Shown here: one piece after another, positions 40,501 through 52,552 of the stretch | Position numbering within the stretch: position 1 is the stretch's first letter | Layout of the letters: each line of letters starts with the position of its first letter | Assembly: GCA_034190875.2 (NCBI GenBank) | Contig: CM067354.1 | Location: 66,100,229 to 66,164,228, forward strand | DNA from: Urechis unicinctus | Lineage: Eukaryota; Annelida; Polychaeta; Xenopneusta; Urechidae | Length of the DNA: 64,000 nucleotides | Direction: 5' to 3' | Program-made: the position numbers and the translations under genes | The notes under the pieces: model-generated | Told to the model about the DNA's origin: nothing | Databases searched by the model: none | The model's input: the letters and a program-made list of their open reading frames with translations, nothing else

Positions 40501-43500
40501 AATATACACAATCTGCTGTTCAGTGCAGTAGATGGCAATAAGCTTGTTGGTTATAATCAGCTGTCTTTCATAAGCAAGTGTCTGTTATATGCTGTTATCT
40601 GTTATTAGCAGGTGTTTGTTATTATAAGCAGGTGTCAGATTTAATCAGGCATCTGTTAAAAACAGGTGTCTGTTATATGCAGATATATGTTATATGCAGT
40701 TGTATGTTATAAGCAGATGTGTGTTATAAGCAGGTGTTTGTTAATGAGCTAGTGCCTGTTTAGCCCAGGTGACTACTATGAGCAGGTGTCTACTCAGGCT
40801 GTTTGACTGTTTTTGATTTGTCATATGTGCAGTGTGTGACAAGAGAAGTTGTAGCAATCAAATGTGTTCAAGTAAACAGCCTCAACAGGATCTCCACTGA
40901 TAACCTACTGACAGAAATCGAGCTGCTGAAAAAACTCAAACATGATAACATTGTTCAACTTAAGGATTTTATGGTAGTGATTATAATCATAGTTGAAGAG
41001 GAACTTGCTGAATTTTAAAAAAAACATATTTTGCAGTTCATGGCTGGATAAGCCTGAATAACCCTGTTGTATTTGCTTTTATAATGACTGTCACTAATTG
41101 TCTAAGTTGGTGTTGATTGTTGTGCCTCTTGATCAGCATTGAGGTTTTATAAGCTTGGTGTTATTCCAGTGGGATCCATCTACCATATATTTGATTATGG
41201 AATACTGCTCTGGTGGAGATTTGTCTAATTTCATTCAAAGTCGGCGTATTCTTCAAGAAAATATTGTCAAAAGGTTTCTCCAACAGCTTGGTAAGAAGTT
41301 TACTGTTAGGGATCAACCTTACAAATGCTTTAGCAATTTTAATGAATAGGGATCTTGAAATATCTGAAAATTGCATGGCTAACATATTCATTGTTCTATG
41401 AAATTTGCACCCTGTCTTTGTGTATGTTATTGCATCAAGCTCTAGCATTACAGTATATGAGGTCTAAGCATGTCTCCCACATGGATCTGAAACCCAGCAA
41501 TATATTACTGTTGTCCTCTGACAGGCCAGTCCTCAAAATCGCAGGTGAGGCTAATTTGCTATTTATGACATACATATATTCATCTATTAAACTTTTTATT
41601 CTTGGAACCAAAGCCTCCATTCAACAGATCATATCATCAAAACCTGCAGCATCATTGCATTTAAATGTATATTTTCAGATTTTGGATTTGCACATTACCT
41701 TAAAGGCGATACAGAAGCTGATTTTTTACGAGGCTCACCACTCTACATGGCCCCAGAGATCATTAAACAGCATCTTTATAATGAAAAAGCTGACCTCTGG
41801 TCTGTTGGTATTATACTGTACGGTGGGTGGTTAATTAATCCACAGGCAATCCAGTTAATAATTCTGTGCTTCACTTGATTACTGTCTGCTTTCTATCAAT
41901 TCCTTTAATCATTTTATATACCTGAATGAATCAAACTTAAAGTCAGTCTGTTGGTGGTGATACGTTGACACCTCTTTCTGCAGAATGTCTTTTCGGTAAA
42001 CCACCATTCCTATCCAAGTCCATTGCTGAACTGCAGGAGAAGATTTTAGATGATAAACCCATTGAGGTCAGTGATGTGAATCAGTCGATTGATTTGATAT
42101 CCTACATTGTAATAAATCAATTTCCAGCAAAGTGAGAGATAAAATTGAAGGGTTATCTGAATAGGGGTGCATGATATACCAAGTGATTTAACCCTGTTGG
42201 GTGGGATTATGTTGAAGTGTTTAACAATTCTCTTGGCAGACCTATCCACCATTTGACAGCATTGTTCTCATCAGACCAAGTCATCCAGGGTGTGCCTTCC
42301 TAATGATAATATATAATGTTCCAAGAGGGAACGGACATGGTAGTTGATCATTTCCTAGTTACTGTATGACAGACATGACTGTGGATCATTTATCAGTTAC
42401 TGTATGACAGACGTGCTAGTGAATCATTTACCAGTTAATGCATGAGAGACGTGATAGTAGATCATTTACCAGTTCTTCTATGACAAATGTGACTGGATCA
42501 TTTACCAGTAACTGTATGACAGACATGAAAGTGGATCCTTCCAAGAGGGAACGGACATGGTAGTTGATCATTTACCAGTTACTGTATGACAGACACGACA
42601 GTGGATCATTTATCAGTTAATGCATGACAGACGTGACAGTGGATCATTTACCAGTAACTCTATGACAGATATGATAGTGGATCATTTATCAGATACTGTA
42701 TGACTGACATGAAAGTGGATCATTTACCAGTTACTGTATGACAGATGTGCTAGTAGATCATTTACCAGTTAATGCATGACAGACGTGCTAGTAGATCATT
42801 TACCAGTTAATGCATGACAGACGTGATAGTAGATCATTTACCAGTAACTGTATGACAGACATGATAGTGGATCATTTATCAATTACTGTATGACAGATGT
42901 GATAGTGGATCATTTATCAGTTACTGTATGACAGACATGATAGTGGATCATTTATCAGTTACTGTATGACAGACGTGATAGTGGATCATGTATCAATTAC
43001 TGTGATGGATGTGATAGTGGATCAATTATCAGTTACTGTATGACAGACATGATAGTGGATCATTTTTCAGTTACTGTATGACAGACATGCTAGTGGATCA
43101 TTTACCTGCTGCAAAACAAATTTTCTTGTGTTGTGATAGGTTCCATATGGTGTCAATGTTAGCTCTGAATGCCGTGACCTCCTGCGTAGGCTCTTGAAAC
43201 GCACCCCCGAAGAGCGAATTTCATACGATGCTTTTTTTTCACACCCATTTGTTGACTTAGAGCATGCACCATCAAACTCATCCCTGGACAAAGCTGTGAG
43301 TTTGTTTTGTTCACTAAAAAATAAGTGCTTGTCAATTATTTAGTAAACAAAGCAATTCATGGCAGAAGTTCAGTATTTTTCAGTGTCCTAGTATCACTAT
43401 TACATGCCAGTAATAATGTTGTTCAAAGGCAACAAATTTAAATATTTCATTTCTAATTTTTTAACTATCATTTGTGTTTTGTCAAAGGGGACAAGAGCAT

Positions 43501-46241
43501 GTGATTTCATGATGTGATTGTGTCTGTTGCCAGAGGGAGCTAGTGAAGGCAGCCGTCAGCAAAGACAAGATGGAGGATTATAAAGCGGCCATTCCGCTCT
43601 ACTGCCAAGCACTCCAGTTCTTCGTGGCCGCCATCCACTGTGTGTCTTCACATGTTTTGTTTCACTTTATGATAAACCTGATTTGTACACCATTTACTTA
43701 ATGTCTACACAGACACCCTGATCAGATGCGTTGCTCATTCTCTGAATACTGTGATTCCAGTCATGCTGTGGTCCTACATACATGCCATATAACATGACTT
43801 CTGTTTGGATCTTGTCATTTAATGATGAAATCATGAATTGAGGTTATAGTATGCTTAATGGGCTTCAGCAAAAATGGTTGTTCATTTCATGGCGCCGAGA
43901 AGTGGATGGTCTTTATATAGCATTTCACCTGCCAAAGTCTGACTTAAGATGGCTAGATATTCTGATATTCGATTTTCATTTATGGTAGGAAAAATGGTAT
44001 GAATCTCCGTGTGAACAGTCACAGGCCTATGATAAACTGCACGTGAGGTTTGTAGTTCACGAACTTGAGGGCTTTGGTGTCCAAAAACTCAAATCTGTTG
44101 AAGACAAGTGATTTCTGCAAGTTGCATTTTGTCATAAGTTGTGGGTGTAAATATATTGGACCATTGTCAAATGTTTATCTACGGAAAGATGGGGAACGCT
44201 ACCCATGCAATATTGTTACAACATACCTCACTATAAGATCTCTTTTTCTCCCAGAAGTCTAAGCTTAGCAAAATCGTTATTCTTCTTGAAGATCCTCCAT
44301 TGTAACTCTTCTGTGACATGATCAAAGAAACAATAACGAATGCAGATGAGAAGCAGTGTAAAACAAAACAAAACTTTTCAAAGCAGACACCAAGCTGCGA
44401 AAATGAGCGGGAAGTTGGGTGCAGGGCCGACTTGTGCGAAGCCCATCACACTGATTGGTTCTCCCAGAAGCCCATGGTCTTAAATGTAAAAATATGTAGA
44501 TGATTGGTGATGTGTTGTAGATGATTGGTGATGTGTTGTAGATGATTGGTGATGTGTTGCATATGATTGATGATGTGTTGTAGATGATTGGTGATGTGTT
44601 GCACGTGATTGGTGATGAGTTGAAGGTGATTGGTGATGTGTTGTAGATGATTGATGATGTGTTGTAGATAATTGATTATGTGTTGTTGGTGATTGTTGAT
44701 GTGCTGTAGATGATTGGTGATGTGTTGTAGATGAGCCAGATGTCAAAGTGAAACAAGCTCTGAGGGGAAAGGTGAATTGGCTGTCATTTTTGTCGGTGTT
44801 CATTATTTGTATGTGTATATGTGTATTCAGAAATAAATATATTTGGTGTGTTATATGAGGGTATTATGCATGCCATGTACAACGTGTTCAGGTCAGGGAG
44901 TACATGTGCAGGACTGAGGAGTTGAAAAAAGCACTGAAGCCCCAGAAGGTGAACCCTCATCTGCAAGTCTGTATTACACAAAGATGAGGTCCAATAAGGG
45001 GGAATCAAGATCAAGGTGCAACAGTGCCTCCAGTGCCTTCAACATCACCTCCACAAATGCCTCCACCAGTGCCTCCACCAGCCCGCCCTCCTCACCCAAC
45101 CACCCTCCACAAACACATGATCAACTTCTTCAAATCCGTTAGTGACTTCATTCTCAAATATTAATCAAATAGCTTATCGCTTTGTTGAATCCTCAATCAG
45201 GGCTCCAAGTGATGCAGTTTGTGGTCTATATGCCATCTGTGTACCATGATACCACGGCCTCGTGTACCATGATACCACAGGCCTTGCATACAATGATACC
45301 ACTGGCCTCCCATACCATGATGCCACTGGCCTCATGTGTACCGTGATACCACTGGCATAGCATACCGTGATGCCACTTGCCTCATGTACTGTGATGCCAC
45401 AGGCCTCGCGTACCGTAGTACCACTGGCCTGGCATACCGTGATGCCACTGGCCTTGCATGTTACGTGATACCACCAGCCTCATGTACCATGATGCCACTG
45501 GCCTTGCGTACCGTGATGGCACTGGCCTCGTGTACTGTGATGCCACTGGCCTCATGTGTAACATGATACAACTAGCCTTGTGTACCATGATACCACTGGC
45601 CTTGTGTACCAGGATACCACTGGCCTCATGTACCGTGATGCCACTGGCCTGGTGTACTGTGATGCCACTGGCCTCGTGTGTACCATGATACCACAGGCCC
45701 CATTTTGTCTGCTTCTCTGTATCGAAGTGTTGTATAACTCAACCCGAAGATGTCCAACCAATGGCAATGTGTAGCTCCCTTTCTTTCACCCTTTATTGTC
45801 AATTGTAAATTTGTGAATTTAATCTCCTACTGTAGAAATGGGCAGTGATAACGGAGACATTAGCTCAATGTCTGTGAAATTAAAGTTGATGAACTCTTTT
45901 TAACTCATTTGCCATGTGTTGAATTTATCTGCAGGTGAATTATGGCGAGATAATAGTTCCCTTCAAGCAGCTCTGAAGGTTGTCATTTCTGCTGAATCTG
46001 ATGTAAGTATACAATATGACGCATGTAAGTTTTCAGTTAATGGAGTCATCTTATATGAACCAACAAGTAATTGTATTTTACATGTTAGCTCTGTAACTGA
46101 GAAAATAACTAACACCCAAACAGTCACCTAAACACCACGGCTAAGGTGTTTGAAACCAGCTGTCACTGCGTGTATCAAATCAAGTAAATCATAATGTTCA
46201 CACGCTATGACTCGAACGTTTGTAGATGTTCGTTTGATTGA

Positions 46242-46325
<84 letters not shown>

Positions 46326-48661
46326 ATATATATAGACGCCGGGAATGTGCGCAGTAGATGATAGTGATATTTGAAGAATTCAATATCGACTATTGATATT
46401 GTAACAGAAGAAGATCGAACAGTTCGCAATAAAGAAGATTTTGCTACTCATCCAACGAAGCCAATTTTGAACCTGTGACACTGTCTTGTACTCTTTGTAG
46501 AGCCTTGCTTTTATTGGCTGTTCCTGTGTTGTATTATCTGTAGTAGAACCCTGGTTTTATTGGCTGTCGCTGTGTTGTTTACAGCAAGCTGATGAAGACT
46601 ATGAGGGGGCACTACACAAATATGAATTAGCTCTGGAAAGTCTTCTGCAAATCCTTAGAGGTGAATTCACTTTCATCTCCTGTCTGTGTGGCAATATTCT
46701 TGAGATGTGTGTTTTATGTTTGCGTTATGAATGCAATTAGCGTATTGATTGCAGTAGAGGTGTTTGCTACTCTGTCATAACGTCTCGCATCTGACGTTGA
46801 CAAATGAAGTTTTGTCAACTAACCGATATACATATTCTGATATTTGATATGTTTTTAATGATACGGCATTTTACAGTTTCTCCCCATACATATATATGCT
46901 AGAATTAATTATTTTTTTGTAAATTGCCAGTGACAATGTGAGGATAAATGTTCAACAGGAGTTGATAAACAAAATGTAACAAAACAAAAACAAAACTTTC
47001 TATAATGCTCAACCATCTTATTTCTCCGCCGTAACTCAGATGAACCCAAGAACCAGCGAAGAAAGCTTTTACAAATTGAGGTTAGTCATTTAACTCGACT
47101 TTAACGTCAAATGAGAATTGACCTCAAAGTTCTTAGGTCGGGTCAACCTCAATATGACGAGTCAATCTCATTATGACTTATGAGACTCATTGTGACACGT
47201 AATTGCCATTACTACACATCATTGCGATTTCAGCCGTGTTATAACTGAGTGTTCCCACAGGTGGTAAGATGGATGAGTCAAGCAGAGGAAGTGAAAAATT
47301 ACCAAAATGTTAAAGACCTTGAAACAAAAAATTCTTCAACCCAAGCAGATGTTGATAGCGACCCATTCCTCAGTAAGTCTTGTTGTGAACCCTCCCACAG
47401 ACGTTGGTTACAGACTCAAATCTTTGGAAATTTTTAAATATCTCAGTTTTTTTATGGGGTTTGCTTTTTATTTGGCAAACAGCAATGCAATCAATTACCA
47501 TCCAAAAATGTGTCTCAGTCCTGTTAAGGTGTATTTCTAGCCTTTAAGCGTATATGTTACCATCAAGAATTTATTTTTTTCTTCTAAAGAAAAAAGTAGT
47601 TCTGTTTTGACCTTGAGATCAAGCGAAGATCAAAGTCATCAAAATTATAAATATTGATAAACCTTAATGAGTAATCTGATCATAATAAGCTGTTTCCTGC
47701 AGCTTTATTTCACCTTAACATGACAAAAAAATGCTTATATACTCAAATATGAATAGTTATAATATATGTATATTTTTCTAACAAAATAAGCTTAAATAAT
47801 TAGGGCAACAGGGTTGCAATTCATTTTGAATCCAAGGCCTATATCCCTAGGTACTTTATTTTTGACACAATAGGGACTATCATGGTCTTGTTTGCCAATA
47901 GGCAGGTATCAGGGGTGTTATTGTGACTTGACGAAGTAATCTAGTCAAGTTCATCAAGATTGTGAAAATAGTTAACCTTCAATAATTTGGTCAATAATTT
48001 TAGGATTCGAAAACCAATTACAATAAGATAAGCTTGTTTTTTTTATCTGACTTCAGGTATTATTCCAAATTACATTGTTGATCCAAGCACCCCTTCACTG
48101 GGTCCTTGTCAAAAGACATGACAGTGAAAATATTCATGAACATTCTGATCTGAGTATAATTGTCCTGAGAGAGAATCGCTTGCATGCATCCCGCCCAGTA
48201 ACAACTCGGACAGTAATTTATTGTATGTATTGTAAGAATAAAATTATATTTTCTATCTACATCGATAAAAAATTTAAACAAAAAAAATAATTCTTCAAAT
48301 TTGGAAGGCACATGTCAAAGATAGTGAATACGGCCAGAAACACAGGGAGCATACATTTCTTCGCCTTTCTTGTCTCTGGCGGCAAAGCATCTGCCATCAT
48401 AATGGTTGCTCCTCTCTGGGATTGTTCCTGTGCGAGATGCTGCAAGACAATGAATTAGATTGTCCCGGACTGGATATATATGACTGTCCAACATTTCTGA
48501 TATACACCAGTACTATTAAAATATTTGTTGGTTGGAGGAATCTTTTGATACTCTTCATATTCACTCTTTATTGTGGTACTTAAAGTAAATTAAATATTGT
48601 GACAGCATTTATTTCTAATCCAATCCAATTTGTTTCAGTGCCAGGCTGTGTTCTGCAATAG
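37568..48661 (+). CDS. ULK3: ULK3, serine/threonine kinase (spliced gene)
   Basis: Unc-51-like kinase 3, active in autophagy induction, GLI/Hedgehog signalling and abscission timing. Exons: 37568-37666, 40833-40973, 41170-41290, 41440-41544, 41679-41822, 41984-42066, 43140-43295, 43534-43639, an unresolved exon, 44892-45137, 45935-46002, 46585-46660, 47040-47080, 47261-47372 and 48639-48661 (TAG). The kinase shows the Gly-rich loop [12 protein letters not shown] lysine, [12 protein letters not shown] hinge, HMDLKPSN catalytic loop, [26 protein letters not shown] and [10 protein letters not shown]. Tandem MIT-like helices follow ([16 protein letters not shown] with [34 protein letters not shown] with [12 protein letters not shown]). 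The end PGCVLQ resembles the human end CTLQ. The ATG is in good context (AACATGG). The start of the first MIT hairpin's second helix is missing between 43639 and 44892, and exon 44892-45137 needs a one-base correction. Confidence 0.93.
38135..38901 (+). mobile_element. hAT-like element, shorter degraded copy 2
   Basis: This segment matches the element at 6724-8347 in several blocks: GGTAGATTTTT(C/G)C near the left, GACGTAACATCACCCA, CCCACCAACAGTTGTA, CCTATATAA(T)GGCATGCGATTTTT, a degraded zinc-finger frame (GACGCTGGAATCCTG...GGTTAATTAGT) and the right end TAATTTCGAAGCCTG. The left terminal repeat is not recognisable, so the copy seems 5'-truncated. The coding segment has lost most of the frame. 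Confidence 0.6.
40590..40795. repeat. Degenerate 17-18-bp tandem repeat in ULK3 intron 1
   Basis: A phrase like TTATAAGCAGGTGTCTG recurs about ten times, with variants TATGCAGTTGTATG, ATGAGCAGGTGTCTAC and TTAGCAGGTGTTTG. It ends just before the exon 2 acceptor. It has no coding sense. Confidence 0.75.
42322..43110. repeat. 38-bp minisatellite in ULK3 intron 6
   Basis: About twenty copies of a 38-bp unit whose core is GTGGATCATTTATCAGTTAC joined to TGTATGACAGACATGATA. Variants include CTAGTAGATCATTTACC and ATGCATGACAGACGTG. A longer phrase (CCAAGAGGGAACGGACATGG followed by TAGTTGATCATTT) occurs at both 42321 and 42539, showing segmental duplication within the array. The array ends about 30 bp before the acceptor of exon 43140-43295. 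Confidence 0.93.
44505..44745. repeat. 21-bp minisatellite in ULK3 intron
   Basis: About eleven units of 21 bp, core GATGATTGGTGATGTGTTGT plus A, with variants (GCATATGATTGATG, TGAAGGTGATTGG). Because 21 is a multiple of three, the minus strand is open as a THHQSST heptapeptide repeat. This is an artefact of the repeat and not a gene. It lies about 150 bp before exon 44892. Confidence 0.93.
44892..45137 (+). CDS. ULK3: ULK3 exon across MIT1 end and inter-MIT linker (frame-disrupted)
   Basis: After acceptor GTGTTCAG it reads [19 protein letters not shown], matching the second helix of MIT1. From about 44984 to 45137 a frame shifted by one base reads [17 protein letters not shown]..., then a Ser/Thr/Asn/Pro-rich linker, ending THDQLLQIR. 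It joins in correct phase (C plus GT) to [14 protein letters not shown] of exon 45935. This agrees with the LLRE...RD...L.AAL pattern of vertebrate ULK3. The 35 nt between the two readable parts (44949-44983) is too short for an intron, so one base seems to be missing or extra around 44965-44980. Confidence 0.6.
45225..45695. repeat. 24-bp minisatellite in ULK3 intron
   Basis: Roughly nineteen copies of a unit containing ATG(C/A)(C/T)ACTGGCCT(C/T)(G/A)TGTACC, usually 24 bp, with some 27- and 21-bp variants that add TG or GTAC. Open frames on both strands arise from the 24-bp period. It is intronic, between exons 45137 and 45935. Confidence 0.9.
46244..46332. repeat. (TA)n dinucleotide repeat in ULK3 intron
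   Basis: About 40 uninterrupted TA units (46244-46322), followed by TGTATATATATAG. Such a run is prone to length polymorphism and cruciform extrusion. Confidence 0.97.
48225..48455 (+). repeat. Dispersed repeat, inverted copy of 3720-3960
   Basis: It matches the reverse complement of 3720-3960, as described there, with scattered substitutions and a few indels. It sits in the last ULK3 intron (47373-48638). It is probably a retroelement remnant. Confidence 0.6.
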
Positions 48662-48925
48662 CAGCTTCCAAGTATCTCACAATTGATATATCCTGGCCAA
48701 CCCTGCATGTTTTATTCCATTTTTTATGGTGTTTTTGTTTTGCATACACATCTCAAGATAAGATGTTGGTATCAGATAATACGTTCATCATTGAATCATT
48801 TGTAAGATGTTGTTCATATTTGTGTAAGTATGTACAAACGAGTTTCATATTTATTTTGTAAAATAAAACATGATCATTCTTTAAATTACTCCCTGACACA
48901 ATAAAGTGAATCTTATTGAACATGA
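48662..48925 (+). other. ULK3: ULK3 3' untranslated region
   Basis: The sequence after TAG 48659-48661 is AT-rich. Two poly(A) signals are visible, AATAAA in TGTAAAATAAAACATG (near 48856) and in GACACAATAAAGTG (near 48898). An (AT)n array begins at 48948. The end of the transcript is inferred. Confidence 0.5.
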
Positions 48926-48947
48926 ATAATACTGTGAATAATTTACT

Positions 48948-49112
<165 letters not shown>

Positions 49113-49683
49113 CTGTGCCTCGTAATACAATTCTCATGACACCTGTTCATTGATATTTGGCAGCAAGCCCTAGCTTGTGGCTCCTGATTTAAATGAGTTC
49201 TCTAATTACCAACTTTGACAGGGTTGGTACTTTCATAATAGTTGTTTATCTTTGAAGAAATGTAATATCGATGATGAGGTACCGGGCATGACCCTGGCCA
49301 TTTCGTTTTGTGCATATATGGTAGTCTGCTCCTTATAAAAACAGTCCCGCTGGGTACATCCTAACCTCCTTGTTGTTCTATCAACCCAACATGAAATCAC
49401 GAAAGGTATGATTTCCCTCGGTGACGCTTTTCAGAATACTGCAGATTACCCCTTATTTTTGCAAGCCTTGTTTACATAAATCTACACGGTTATGAAGCCA
49501 TATGCAGAATACCAGCCTGCATGGACCGCTCATTGTGTGTCAATCCCTCCGGGCGGGGGGCTTAATAGTTCATTAAGGGCGCGTGATTTCTGGTTGTTGA
49601 TCACGCCAGCTGGGTAGAGTGTCTAGGGACCATGTCGGCTGATAAATTAAAGAACCCTCCCGTCGCATGGTAGTGCGAGGGGG

Positions 49684-50065
49684 GGGGGGTGACGTTTGTG
49701 TGTGCGTGCGTAATGTGAAATATCAGACAGTTGTTCAAAAGAAATTTAATAACATATTAATGACACATCCTTCGCTGGCACAAACATACGGGAGAAATAA
49801 AAACTTAGTCAAAGACTTCGCGTCGATATGATATTCCACCCAATTGTAATTTGTGAGCTTCCTTCCCTAGCCAACAGTGTAGACAAAAAGTTTATTAGAT
49901 GGTGCTAAAGAAGTGTTATCAAACGGAACAGTATTTATTTTGTTTGTGCTGTGTCGTCGCTGTTTGTCTTTAAATGAGTTGTTTAAATTGGCTTGACTAA
50001 TTCCTTGTATCCGGCCTGGGAGGCGTGTGGACGGGCTGGCGGGTGAAATTCCAGCCGTACAAATT
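49684..50065. mobile_element. Second, shorter copy of the 31-1061 element interior
   Basis: From the poly-G tract through TGTGTGTGCGTGCGTAATGTG, GTTGTTCAAAAGAAATTTAA, the GAAATAAAAACTTAGTCAAAG block, CCTAGCCAACAGTGTAGAC and GAGGCGTGTGGACGGGCTGG, the order matches 284-1000 with internal deletions. The terminal repeats are not recognisable, so this copy is degraded. Confidence 0.65.
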
Positions 50066-50069
50066 TACG

Positions 50070-51280
50070 ATCAATGCAGCGCGTGATCGGCGATTCCCGG
50101 TAAATTCCGCGATAAATAAAATGTTCGACATCGAGGACAAAATTTCATACTATGAATGACAACAACCAAGATTCACGCCATCCAACGCCAAATATATGTA
50201 TGTTCCATTGGTCTTGATGTCCAACTGCAACTTAATGTATGATCCTCATAAATCAGCGTCAACATCATCTGTTGGGTGGTACCATCCACCATTTTAGCCC
50301 TTGATTTATATTGTACATATGCTGGCATTTCAAGGGGACTTTCCCCACAATTATACCACCGAAGAATATGTCATAAAACTCATCTCTTTCTTTTTGTGAT
50401 GATATATATGTGGTTGTGTTAACCTCTCTACCTCAGCTACAGTTCGCTGGCATGCTCCATGAACCATTGCATGAGAGATTTTATTTCAGGAATTAAAAAA
50501 AAGAACATGTTTAATTAACCACATTCAAAATATTTGACTTGAACATCTCGGCAGGGTTTGTCAGTTAATTACAATTGTCAGCATCACCATAATCATTTTA
50601 AACCATTATGTTCACCATTAGTAAAACCAGAAAATAACACCCGGGTACTAGGTACAGCACCTTAGATGATTCTCTTCTTTTTTTATCTAAATAAAAGTGT
50701 CACAAAATGATAATACAAGTATCGATGAGTTATTGTAGTTGTACACTCGGGTGACAGCTGTGAGTTTTCAAATTTTTGACTCGTTCAATGTTCAGTGTGG
50801 TGAATGATATTTAAATCAATTTGATTGAGTGTTTTAGACATTCGATAAGTTGACATATCGAAGTATTTCGGCAGTAGACAGCATGGTTTGACCAATATTT
50901 GAAGCAAACGGTTGCAGCTCCAAATAAGTGACATTCGATCGTTATGCAACGGGTATTTTCCTTGAAGAGATTAATTACCAACGTCATTGTAGCATATAGG
51001 TTAATTGTCATGTGTTGATATCTTAGGAAAGTGCAATTACACCGAAATGTCACAGACTGGGCTACCACAGAAAAACCAACCGGTAAATCATATAATACTG
51101 AGCAACATATTTTATGGCTCCAAAGAAAGACATTATTCACTCCGTTTAATTGAAAACATAAGGAGTCGGCATATCACCGATTACTTGTATTCACCGTTGC
51201 TATGGCATCATTGCGCGCAATTCATTTTGGGTGCCACAAAAAACCCGGATGACCGACAAGCTCCATTATAAAGCCAGTTG
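50070..51280. other. Intergenic stretch, nothing identified
   Basis: AT-rich sequence without domain-bearing frames, RNA genes or obvious tandem repeats. Confidence 0.4.
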
Positions 51281-51282
51281 AA

Positions 51283-51440
51283 AATGTCCATTTACGTGTT
51301 AATAAGACACTCCATGCAATGACTCCATGGATGATTGAAACTGTCCATTTACGTGTTTATAAGACACTCCAATGACTCCATGGATGATTGAAACTGTCCA
51401 TTTACGTGTTAATAAGACACTCCAATGACTCCATGGATGA
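51283..51440. repeat. Three tandem copies of a unit of about 55-60 bp
   Basis: A phrase with GTCCATTTACGTGTTAATAA, GACACTCCAATGACTCC and ATGGATGATTGAAACT occurs three times in a row (starting about 51288, 51345 and 51397). The first copy has an extra ATGC. Confidence 0.85.
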
Positions 51441-52552
51441 TATTACCTTCATTCCAAGAAATTCTACAAAGCTCAAGTGAAGGATAGTGCTTGAAGATTA
51501 TGATTTGAATGCGCACGAATGACACACCTCACAGAGTTGGATGGACCAGTTTCATGCGAGCTTTAATTATCATTCCGGCTGCTTGACCCTCAAATAAAAG
51601 ATTAGGGGCTAAACCACATCCCGAATTGACACAATAATGTTAAATTCCTGCCGCAATTATTGGTTGTCTTTGAGCTGTGGTTTCGTTCATTGTCATCAGA
51701 GACAGACTTCTTGAACGCACGACGTCACAGATGTTGTTTGTAGCGCTGAATCACTCTCTGTCATAAAGTCAGTCCCGCAGCTATCGCGCAAAGATAGTCT
51801 CTGTGGCGCGGTGTAAACCCTTACATAATTGCGGATATACAATATGAATGCTTATATATTAAATTTCTCGTAGATACATCAAAATTACCCTGAATAGCCA
51901 TGATACACTAAAAAGAAAGCTGAAATAATGCTCCCTGTTCATGATGCTTGTTGATACATTTTGTAAGACGCAATGAGCGCGTTATAGCTTTTAGGCGAGT
52001 CAAAGTAAGGTTTGACCCCCAAAAAATTGCAAGAAACGTTTATTTTGTCTTTTTGTGTTCAATTAGCTGTACTTAAGCGCATTCTAAAAGTTTACCAAAT
52101 TTGAGCCACCGGAAAGTGGTGAAATTACATAATATCCAATATGGCCGCCATTGAATTATGAATGTACAGCAAACTTTTTAATGGTTGGTTTTAGATCCCA
52201 TAAATGTATTACAAACATATATAAATGTGATACCTTAGATTCAAATAAGGTCATGATGAATTCACCTGGATGTCCTTATGACGTAGTATTGCATCATCAT
52301 GACGTAGTGGGTTGCTGAATAGATCAAAACCGCCAGAACTGGTAGAAAACCAACATTTCGGCTCTTGATAATCAATCAGATGTACATACACAAGGAACCA
52401 CAACTTGGAAGGGCTATTGAACCATCTACGTCATGGTCATACGCCATACGTCACACATCATAAATTACCAAAATGTCCCAAATAATTGACATAGTACACA
52501 CATGAATTTTCTTATCAAGTTCAAGTGTCATTCACACAATTAATATAATTGT

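Larger units (their letters stand above)
37667..40832 (+). other. ULK3 intron 1 with transposon copy and degenerate repeats
   Basis: A 3.17-kb intron with donor GTTACC (weak) and acceptor GTGCAG. It contains the shorter hAT-like copy (38135-38901), then a GC-richer stretch of broken frames at 38940-40060 on both strands (proline/tryptophan-rich, no recognisable domain), and then a run of degenerate 17-18-bp repeats from 40590 to 40790. No intact gene was found inside. Confidence 0.5.

Noticed and set aside
44254..44430. Missing ULK3 MIT1 exon
   Set aside because: Strong acceptors (TTTTTCTCCCAG at 44246-44257; TTGGTTCTCCCAG at about 44468) give an immediate stop in the required phase. The alternative after GAATGCAG lacks a polypyrimidine tract and matches poorly.
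44480..44803. THHQSST repeat protein on the minus strand
   Set aside because: It is an artefact of a 21-bp intronic minisatellite.
45336..45774. Repeat proteins on both strands ([12 protein letters not shown])
   Set aside because: They arise from a 24-bp minisatellite in a ULK3 intron, are open in several frames and have no gene signals.
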